Below are positions 5,353 through 10,090 of a DNA stretch of 10,090 nt, piece by piece. The stretch lies in contig UQFM01000066.1 in assembly GCA_900540295.1 (NCBI GenBank), positions 1-10,090 of the forward strand, read 5' to 3'. Position numbers and translations under genes: made by a program. A model generated the notes under the pieces. The model searched no databases. It was given only the letters and a program-made list of their open reading frames with translations, and had not been told where the DNA came from. This stretch comes from an uncultured Oscillospiraceae bacterium (GTDB lineage: Bacteria; Bacillota; Clostridia; Oscillospirales; Acutalibacteraceae). Position 1 is the stretch's first letter. Every line of letters starts with the position of its first letter.

Positions 5353-6646
5353 TTTTGTTCACCTCGTTTTGGATTCTTTCGGTGCGTGCTTCCACCTCGC
5401 GCTTGACTTTTTCAATGTCAATTGTCGTGTATACGCCGTCCTTGTATAAGACCTTGCCGTCCGCCATGGTCAGAAGCACATCCGCACCGCTTGCGGCATA
5501 GACAAGGTGATTGACCGTATCGTTGTGCGGACACATATGCACGGTGTCTAAATCCACGACGATTAAATCCGCCCGATTACCGACTTCTATTGTGCCGCAG
5601 TCGGTGCGTCCCTGTGCGGCATATCCGTTTTGTGTTGCCATTTTCAGCACATCGCGCTCCGATACGACGTCGGGGCGGCGGTAAAAACCCTTCGGCAGTA
5701 ACGCGCAGAGGTACATTTCGCGAAACATATCCAAATTGTTGTTGGAGGCAACCGAATCCGTGCCGAGTGCCGCATTTATGCCTTTTTTGAGCAGAGCATA
5801 GATGTTGCAGACGCCGCTGCCAAGCTTTAGATTGCTGGCGGGATTGGTCGCAACCGTTACGCCTTTTTCTTTGAGAATATCCATATCGCTGTCCGTTACC
5901 CAAACGCAGTGCGCCGCCGTGGTCGGCACGTCGAACACACCGCATGCGGCGAACAGCTCTGTCGGCGTCAGTCCGCCGTGCCGTTGCTTGCATTCCTCGT
6001 GTTCCTTTTCGGTTTCGGAAAGGTGAATGTGCGCACGCAAGCCGTGCGCTTTTACGCTTTCGGCAAATTGCTCCATCACTGTGCGGCGGTTGGTGTATTC
6101 CGCATGCAGACTCATGTCGATTTTCAGCCGTCCGTCAAAGGCGTTGTGATAGGTTTTCACCAATTCTTCGCTTTCCCGAAAGCTGGGAATTTCCGAAATA
6201 TCACAGTCCGAAAAGCTTGTAATCGCGCGCCCAAAATTGCATTTGATGCCGCTTTCGCCGACGGCTTTGATGACGTGTTCCGAAAAGAAATACATATCGG
6301 TAAACGAGGTTGTACCTGTACGAAGCATTTCGGCAATCGCAAGTAGGGTACTGTAATAGGCGTCCTCGTTCTGAATTTTATCCTCAAACGGGAACACGCG
6401 CTCGTTTAACCATCTGTCAAGCGGCAGATTTTCCGCATAGCCGCGCAAAAGCGTCATGGCGGCGTGCGAATGCGCGTTGCAAAGTCCGCTCATCAACAAA
6501 CGGTTATGCCCGTTATAGAGTTCGCCAAAATCCCCCTCGGGCTTTTCATCGCCGATGTAAACGATTTTTTTGCCCTCGGTGGCAACGTATTGATGCGGTT
6601 TACAGTGAAAGGATGCATCTAAAACAGAAATATCGGAAAACAGCAT
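5345..6646 (-). CDS. mtaD: 5'-methylthioadenosine / S-adenosylhomocysteine deaminase
   Basis: A 433-residue amidohydrolase-superfamily enzyme of the MtaD/SahH-deaminase group, cytoplasmic and metal dependent. Ligands and catalytic residues are all present: His59 and His61 (NAHSHAAM), His208 and Glu211 (HIHLSETEKE), His246 (AAHCVW), and Asp297 (GTDSVASNNNLDMF). The N- and C-terminal strands form the usual composite beta-sandwich. The reaction is hydrolytic removal of the 6-amino group from methylthioadenosine, S-adenosylhomocysteine or adenosine; which is preferred cannot be told from motifs alone, but the neighbours pnp and mtnA favour methylthioadenosine. The ATG has GGAGG (complement of 6654-6658) 7 nt upstream, lying within the end of the metallophosphoesterase gene 2 nt away, so the genes are probably cotranscribed. 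Confidence 0.92.
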   Translation of the reverse strand: MLFSDISVLDASFHCKPHQYVATEGKKIVYIGDEKPEGDFGELYNGHNRLLMSGLCNAHSHAAMTLLRGYAENLPLDRWLNERVFPFEDKIQNEDAYYSTLLAIAEMLRTGTTSFTDMYFFSEHVIKAVGESGIKCNFGRAITSFSDCDISEIPSFRESEELVKTYHNAFDGRLKIDMSLHAEYTNRRTVMEQFAESVKAHGLRAHIHLSETEKEHEECKQRHGGLTPTELFAACGVFDVPTTAAHCVWVTDSDMDILKEKGVTVATNPASNLKLGSGVCNIYALLKKGINAALGTDSVASNNNLDMFREMYLCALLPKGFYRRPDVVSERDVLKMATQNGYAAQGRTDCGTIEVGNRADLIVVDLDTVHMCPHNDTVNHLVYAASGADVLLTMADGKVLYKDGVYTTIDIEKVKREVEARTERIQNEVNKNA

Positions 6647-6648
6647 TT

Positions 6649-7494
6649 TTATTCCTCCGTAATGGGATTTTGAATGGTTACACTTACAATTTCGGGTCGG
6701 TTAAAAACCCGCATGGGAAACAGACTGTTGCCCATGCCCCGACTGACAAACATCACCGTATCGTCTCCGTGAAATTCGCCCGCATCGTATTTCGGAAACA
6801 GCCCTTGGTCGGGTGCGGCAAGACCGCCCACAAACGGCAAACGAATCTGCCCGCCGTGGGTGTGTCCCGAAAAAACAACATCTGCATATTCTGTGTAATG
6901 GGGAAACGCCTGCGGTTCGTGCGCCAAAAGAATGCGGACAGGTTCCTGCGGCAGAGCTTCTGTAACCTGTAACAGGGTATCATCCTCTAAATTTCGGTCA
7001 TCCAAGCCTATGAGCGTAACCGAACAGCCACGCACCGTGACGGAAGCCGCCTGATTGTAAAGCACGGTTACCCCGCGCGCGGTAAGTCCGTCATAAAACG
7101 CGGTGCGGGTTTCCGTTGGTAGGCGCAGTTCGTGATTGCCCGAAACGAAATAGGTCGGGGCAATTTTTGTAAGCGCTTCGGCAAGTGTAAATACGGGTTC
7201 AAGGTCGGTGCGCCGTGCATCTGCCATATCGCCCGTGCACACAATGAGGTCGGGCTTTTGCGCGCGGATTTGTGTCAACAGCCGTACCTGCCCGTCCCCG
7301 AACCGCTTGTTGTGCAAATCGGAAAGTTGTACAATCCGCAAACCGTCCTGCGGCAAAGGCTTATTGCTTTCGGCTGTGTAATTGGTGACGGTGAGCGCGT
7401 TGTTCTGCCAAAGACCGAATACAATTAAAAAAATGATTGCCGCACTCAACAGAATAAAATCGCGCCGCCGCCACTTAGCGTGTGTTTTTTTCAT
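6649..7494 (-). CDS. Membrane-anchored calcineurin-like metallophosphoesterase
   Basis: A 281-residue protein of the YkuE/YaeI-like metallophosphoesterase group. A short basic N-terminus (KWRRR) precedes one hydrophobic segment at residues ~13-29. This puts the catalytic domain on the outer face of the membrane. The dinuclear metal motifs are complete: SDLHN (Asp59, His61), GDMAD (Asp89), GNHE (Asn120, His121), AHEP (His192) and GHTHGG (His211, His213). Characterised relatives act on UDP-sugar lipids or other phosphoesters, but the substrate here is unknown. There is no obvious Shine-Dalgarno before ATG 7494. It sits just before mtaD (2-nt gap) although no metabolic link to methylthioadenosine salvage is evident. 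Confidence 0.9.
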   Translation of the reverse strand: MKKTHAKWRRRDFILLSAAIIFLIVFGLWQNNALTVTNYTAESNKPLPQDGLRIVQLSDLHNKRFGDGQVRLLTQIRAQKPDLIVCTGDMADARRTDLEPVFTLAEALTKIAPTYFVSGNHELRLPTETRTAFYDGLTARGVTVLYNQAASVTVRGCSVTLIGLDDRNLEDDTLLQVTEALPQEPVRILLAHEPQAFPHYTEYADVVFSGHTHGGQIRLPFVGGLAAPDQGLFPKYDAGEFHGDDTVMFVSRGMGNSLFPMRVFNRPEIVSVTIQNPITEE

Positions 7495-7506
7495 AAGGTT
7501 TCAATG

Positions 7507-7536
7507 AAAAGGCGGGGCGGTGCAAACGCCCGCGCC
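7507..7536 (-). terminator. Probable terminator of the cyclophilin gene
   Basis: On the minus strand a GC-rich stem (GGCG plus GGGCG with one bulged C, 7536-7527, against CGCCCCGCC, 7519-7511) encloses a 7-nt loop and is followed by TTTT (complement of 7507-7510). It lies between the cyclophilin stop and the phosphoesterase start. The short T run suggests partial readthrough, which would let the downstream genes be expressed from the cyclophilin promoter. Confidence 0.5.
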
Positions 7537-7551
7537 CGCTTCGGTACAATA

Positions 7552-8148
7552 TTATACGGTTGTAATTTCCACAGATTCCATCACAACATCCGTCATCGGT
7601 TTGTTTTGGAAGAAGTCTACTTTCACGCCAGCAATCGCGTCCACTGTGTCCATACCCTCAAAAACCTGTCCGAATACGGTGTGCTTGTAGTCGAGCCACG
7701 GCGTGCCGCCGTTTTCTTCGTAAGCGTGCACACATTCCGTCGGGAACGCGGCTTCGGGTGCGGATTCCAGTTGCTCCAGCATATCGTCGGAAACAGATTT
7801 AGCCTGTACAATGAAGAATTGACTGCCGTTGGTGTTCGGGCCTGCGTTTGCCATAGAGAGCGCACCGCGCAGGTTGTGGTATTCGGGACTGAATTCATCC
7901 GCAAAGCTTTCGCCCCAAATGCTTTCGCCGCCCATACCCGAGCCTGTGGGATCGCCGCCCTGAATCATAAAGTCGTTAATGACGCGGTGAAAAATTAAGC
8001 CGTTGTAATAGCCGTTTTTCGCGTGCGTTTTAAAATTCTCAACCGCCTTGGGTGCGGCGTCGGGAAACAGGCGGACTTTGATGTTGCCCATAGAGGTTTT
8101 AAATACGGCGATTTCCTCGCCTTTCTTCGGTGCTTCCAACTGTTTCAT
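7552..8148 (-). CDS. ppiB: Cyclophilin-type peptidyl-prolyl cis-trans isomerase
   Basis: A 198-residue cytoplasmic prolyl isomerase assisting protein folding. Hallmarks are FHRVINDFMIQGGDPTGSG (53-71) with the catalytic Arg55, Phe60 and Gln63; MANAGPNTNGSQFFI (99-113) with Gln110; and TPWLDYKHTVFG with Trp151 and His156 at the cyclosporin-type site. An acidic insertion of about 30 residues (117-147) separates the last two motifs, as in many Firmicutes cyclophilins. I chose ATG 8148 because GGAG (complement of 8157-8160) sits 8 nt upstream and a good promoter lies just before it. The frame is open 42 codons further up but would cross that promoter. There is no signal peptide. It is a single gene preceded by its own promoter and followed by a hairpin. 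Confidence 0.94.
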   Translation of the reverse strand: MKQLEAPKKGEEIAVFKTSMGNIKVRLFPDAAPKAVENFKTHAKNGYYNGLIFHRVINDFMIQGGDPTGSGMGGESIWGESFADEFSPEYHNLRGALSMANAGPNTNGSQFFIVQAKSVSDDMLEQLESAPEAAFPTECVHAYEENGGTPWLDYKHTVFGQVFEGMDTVDAIAGVKVDFFQNKPMTDVVMESVEITTV

Positions 8149-8185
8149 ATCGTAAACTCCTTTTATATAAAAAGTGATTAGATAT

Positions 8186-8214
8186 AGTATACCAAATTCT
8201 GTCAGGTGAATCAA
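8186..8214 (-). promoter_or_regulatory. Promoter of the cyclophilin gene
   Basis: Read on the minus strand, TTGATT (8214-8209) and TATACT (8191-8186) are 17 nt apart, and TGG before the -10 gives an extended -10 element. Start of transcription is near 8180, about 30 nt before the ATG. It may also feed the genes down to mtnA if the hairpin at 7507-7536 leaks. Confidence 0.7.
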
Positions 8215-8220
8215 TAACCG

Positions 8221-8259
8221 AAAAAAGGATTTTGATTTGCAGGCGTTCTCACGCAATCC
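8221..8259 (-). terminator. Possible terminator of the E2-like gene
   Basis: On the minus strand GGATT (8259-8255) pairs with AATCC (8231-8227), enclosing a small GCGT/ACGC hairpin (8254-8251/8246-8243) and an unpaired 11-nt side, followed by six T (complement of 8221-8226). The stem is short, but the position between the E2-like stop and the cyclophilin promoter is right. Confidence 0.38.
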
Positions 8260-8328
8260 TGTGCGGGCAAACACAGTTCGTGTATCGACGTCAGATGATA
8301 CGGGTTGCCGCGGATGTCCGATTTACGC

Positions 8329-9285
8329 TCAGGCGTTCATCGGCACGACTCTTTGGTTTTTCTCCTGCCCTTTCCAAGTGTGCATAACCTTTGGATTTTC
8401 AAAAATACCGTCCAGTGTTTTTAAGAAGGGGACAATATCGCCGAAGTCCAGTGCACGGTGGTCAAATGCAATGCAAATCGGCAGCACCTGCCGCGCTTCA
8501 ACCTGCTTGTTGCCGAAAGCGTCGGTAACAACAACGGGCTTATCCTGTACCGCGCCGACGGCAAAGGCGGATACCTGCGGCGGAATAATTTCCAGCAGTG
8601 CGGTTGCACCTTTTTGTCCGCGATAGGTGGAGCCGATATTGGATACCGTAACCGTGCCCTGTTCAATATCATGCTTCGTCAGGCGCTCGGTTGCGGGAAT
8701 GCTTTCGTATGCGCGCTTGGCTTCGCCGTGCAGGGTTTTCACTTTGTGCTTTCCTGTTTTTGAACCGATTAAGCGGTAAATTGTCTGCTTGATTTTTCCT
8801 GCCTTCAGTGCGGTTAAGGTGTTGTCTAACGATACCTCAAACATCGCTTCATTCAAATCCGAGTTCTCGGCGCGGCGGGCAACATCGTGAATATAATCGG
8901 TCATTTCGTCTAAGTTTTTGTTTTCAAAATTATGCAGATTCACGGTCATCATTTCGCCGTTCGGCAGAATCATCGGCATAGAAATGTTGATATCCTCAAA
9001 CGTGTTTATTTCACCGCGCACCAGCTTGCGGTTGAAACGAATATGTGAATTCATAATCGGCGCGGACTTTAACCCTTCACTGATGACCTTCAGCATCAGC
9101 GTATTTACGGAAATCTTATCCGCACCGCTGCGGTCACGGTTCAGTTTTCTGTATTCCTTCATAAATTCGGTCACATCGGGTTCGTACATATAGGTCACGT
9201 GCGGGATGGTTTCCCAGCTTTCCGCAGTCATATTGGCGACGATTTTTCTCTGAATTCCGAAGTGGATAGTGTTGATTTTTTTCAT
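8329..9285 (-). CDS. 2-oxoacid dehydrogenase E2-type acyltransferase catalytic domain, stand-alone
   Basis: A 318-residue protein matching only the catalytic domain of dihydrolipoyl acyltransferases, a fold shared with chloramphenicol acetyltransferase. Visible are the TVTVSNIGSTYRGQKGAT block (~211-228), IIPPQVSAFAVGAVQDKPVV (~233-252) and the active-site motif FDHRALDFGD with His276 and Asp280; the family norm is DHRxxDG, so a Phe is inserted before the Gly. There is no lipoyl domain, no peripheral-subunit-binding domain and no E1 or E3 gene nearby, so it probably does not work in a classical dehydrogenase complex, and its acyl donor and acceptor are unknown. ATG 9285 is chosen for GGAG (complement of 9295-9298) 9 nt upstream. 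A 63-codon longer frame exists but is low-complexity and covers upstream repeats. Confidence 0.88.
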   Translation of the reverse strand: MKKINTIHFGIQRKIVANMTAESWETIPHVTYMYEPDVTEFMKEYRKLNRDRSGADKISVNTLMLKVISEGLKSAPIMNSHIRFNRKLVRGEINTFEDINISMPMILPNGEMMTVNLHNFENKNLDEMTDYIHDVARRAENSDLNEAMFEVSLDNTLTALKAGKIKQTIYRLIGSKTGKHKVKTLHGEAKRAYESIPATERLTKHDIEQGTVTVSNIGSTYRGQKGATALLEIIPPQVSAFAVGAVQDKPVVVTDAFGNKQVEARQVLPICIAFDHRALDFGDIVPFLKTLDGIFENPKVMHTWKGQEKNQRVVPMNA

Positions 9286-9400
9286 GTTGCATAACTCCTT
9301 TGTCTTTGTAATTGTATTCGATAAATGCCTTGATTTTGACATCTGCGTTCTGTGTCTCAGAACACCTTTAGCATATGCTTTTTTTAGCGGTTGCGCTATG

Positions 9401-9448
9401 CATTTTGGTTTGCAACCGTAAAAAAATATTGTACATTTTGGTTTACAA
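9401..9448. repeat. Pair of 15-bp direct repeats upstream of the E2-like gene
   Basis: CATTTTGGTTTGCAA at 9401-9415 and CATTTTGGTTTACAA at 9434-9448 differ at one base and start 33 bp apart, about three helical turns. They lie 116-163 bp upstream of the E2-like start. The spacing on one DNA face suits a regulator binding site, but no regulator is known. Confidence 0.6.
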
Positions 9449-9542
9449 GCCCTATATATCGCGGTTTTCGGCAATACAGGCAGTTACAGAATCCCGCTGT
9501 TGCTGTGTTGGGTAATCGTCTTGAAAATACATTTTTTAATGT

Positions 9543-9584
9543 AAAAAAACAAGGTTAGCGAAATGATAACGCCAACCTTGTTTT
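9543..9584 (-). terminator. Intrinsic terminator, strongest on the minus strand
   Basis: AAAACAAGGTT (9546-9556) pairs perfectly with AACCTTGTTTT (9574-9584), extended by GCG/CGC after one mismatch. Minus-strand transcripts meet seven T (complement of 9543-9549); plus-strand transcripts meet only four. Its place between two divergently oriented genes is unexpected. Confidence 0.75.
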
Positions 9585-9604
9585 GACAACAGAATGTATG
9601 ATTC

Positions 9605-9633
9605 TTGTTTTTCGCTGCTGTCTGTGATAAGAT
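9605..9633 (+). promoter_or_regulatory. Candidate promoter of the GNAT gene
   Basis: TTGTTT (9605-9610) and TAAGAT (9628-9633), 17 nt apart, with TGA giving an extended -10. The hexamers are imperfect, but the spacing and the position about 40 nt before the chosen start fit. Confidence 0.45.
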
Positions 9634-9673
9634 AGTATGCGTAACAAGTATGAGTATGTTTGGACGGGTTAGA

Positions 9674-10078
9674 ATGCAATTGAAACGGGCAACGGTAAAG
9701 GACGCTGTTCGGATTTGGAAATTACAAAAAAATGCCTTTTCCGAATTATTAGCGAAATATGCGGATTATGATATAAGTCCGGGAAATGAATCTTTAAAAA
9801 GCGTTACGGTAAAACTTTTACAGCCGTTTACATATTTTTACTATGTTTTGGAGAACGGCAATATTGTCGGCGCAATTCGGATTGTCGACAGGAAGGACGG
9901 CAGTGCAAAACGAATTGCCCCGATTTTTATTCTAAGTCCGTACAGAAACCGAGGTCTGGCACAGCAGGCGATACTTGAAGCGGAGAAGATAACCATAGCG
10001 CACGCGTACGAACGCGATTTTCGCGGCAGTATTTCCGCCTCTGCTTTGTTAAAATCCTCATCAATCCGAAAGGATTGA
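9674..10078 (+). CDS. GNAT-family N-acetyltransferase, probably broken at the 3' end
   Basis: The first ~106 residues form the start of a GNAT fold: an N-terminal MQLKRATVKDAVRIWKLQ strand-helix, a central strand YYVLENGNIVGAIRIV (57-71), then IAPIFILSPYRNRGLA (81-96), which carries the acetyl-CoA pyrophosphate-binding R/Q-x-x-G-x-A motif. It would transfer an acetyl group to an unknown small molecule or peptide. After LEAEKI (~106) the sequence becomes unlike GNATs (ERDFRGSISASALLKSSS) and stops within a hairpin. The fourth/fifth-strand region with the usual catalytic tyrosine is missing, so the gene is likely truncated by a rearrangement near base 9990. ATG 9674 is preferred on homology; a weak purine stretch GGACGGG precedes it. 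In-frame upstream starts would add up to 23 unrelated residues. Confidence 0.7.
   Translation: MQLKRATVKDAVRIWKLQKNAFSELLAKYADYDISPGNESLKSVTVKLLQPFTYFYYVLENGNIVGAIRIVDRKDGSAKRIAPIFILSPYRNRGLAQQAILEAEKITIAHAYERDFRGSISASALLKSSSIRKD
10062..10077. repeat. Hairpin CAATCC-GAAA-GGATTG in the sequence that ends the GNAT gene
   Basis: A perfect 6-bp stem with a GAAA tetraloop. It lies within about 100 bp (from ~9990 to the window end) of sequence that seems foreign to the GNAT gene and that also holds CGCG-ATTTT-CGCG (10013-10025). It may be one end of a dispersed repeat or mobile sequence, but only the edge is visible. Confidence 0.45.
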
Positions 10079-10090
10079 CTGCGGTTTTGC

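Larger units (their letters stand above)
9286..9604. other. Divergent intergenic region with repeats and a terminator
   Basis: About 320 bp between the E2-like gene (-) and the GNAT gene (+). It contains a weak minus-strand -10 candidate TACAAT (complement of 9311-9316) without a good -35, two 15-bp direct repeats (9401-9448), a small TACATT/AATGTA hairpin (9528-9543) and a strong terminator hairpin (9546-9584). No convincing gene is visible. Confidence 0.6.

Noticed and set aside
5577..5993. Second minus-strand frame inside mtaD
   Set aside because: It is an out-of-frame shadow, Arg-rich, with no start signal or family resemblance.
7551..7556. TATAAT on the minus strand as a promoter for the phosphoesterase operon
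   Set aside because: There is no -35-like hexamer 16-18 nt upstream, and a GC-rich hairpin would lie between it and the gene.
8149..8274. 42-codon N-terminal extension of the cyclophilin
   Set aside because: It would span the predicted promoter and Shine-Dalgarno site and has no family match; the hydrophobic run is AT-rich promoter DNA read as protein.
9286..9474. 63-codon N-terminal extension of the E2-like protein
   Set aside because: Its repeated CKPKC motif is only the DNA direct repeat in translation; the ATG at 9285 has a Shine-Dalgarno.
1..10090. CRISPR array or riboswitch upstream of the salvage operon
   Set aside because: I found no regularly spaced repeats, and no SAM-riboswitch-like leader precedes mtaD, whose start abuts the upstream gene.

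Overview
The window reads as part of a Firmicutes (Clostridia, probably Oscillospirales-like gut lineage) genome, most likely a metagenome or short-read draft contig. The evidence is strong AGGAGG-type ribosome binding sites, TTGACA/TATAAT promoters, a Gram-positive GAAC-N4-GTTC LexA box, tRNA genes with encoded CCA and intrinsic terminators, and moderate GC content with a clearly AT-richer insert. The assignment is inference; no marker gene fixes the taxon. The first 29 bases are not genomic: they are the Illumina Nextera read-2 transposase adapter ending in the Tn5 mosaic end.

Layout, left to right. (1) A minus-strand alpha/beta hydrolase of the monoacylglycerol-lipase type (170-1168). (2) A complete plus-strand tRNA-Ala(GGC) with its own promoter and terminator (1533-1743). 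(3) An AT-rich toxin-immunity cassette (about 1.75-3.14 kb): a SOS-box promoter, a 207-residue protein joining a phage MuF-like Cys/His tail to a catalytically complete barnase-type ribonuclease, and two tandem barstar inhibitor genes. (4) A 57-bp exact repeat of the 3' part of the tRNA-Ala at 3163-3219, so the cassette is flanked like an element integrated at a tRNA. A further short tRNA-like tail and a series of strong terminators follow (to 3398). (5) A minus-strand run of housekeeping genes, in transcription order: an E2-type acyltransferase catalytic domain (9285-8329), a cyclophilin peptidyl-prolyl isomerase (8148-7552), a membrane-anchored metallophosphoesterase (7494-6649), then the tight group mtaD - purine nucleoside phosphorylase - mtnA (6646-3474). 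(6) A plus-strand GNAT acetyltransferase whose C-terminus looks broken by an unrelated hairpin-bearing sequence at the right edge.

Two sets of genes work together. mtaD, pnp and mtnA overlap or abut. They fit a methylthioadenosine salvage route: deamination to methylthioinosine, phosphorolysis to hypoxanthine plus methylthioribose-1-phosphate, then isomerisation to methylthioribulose-1-phosphate. The barnase/barstar cassette is a self-contained toxin-immunity operon. Its promoter carries a near-consensus LexA box at the predicted transcription start, so toxin and immunity are predicted to be induced together by DNA damage. The MuF-like segment, tRNA target and SOS control all point to a prophage origin, but no integrase or other phage gene is present in the window.
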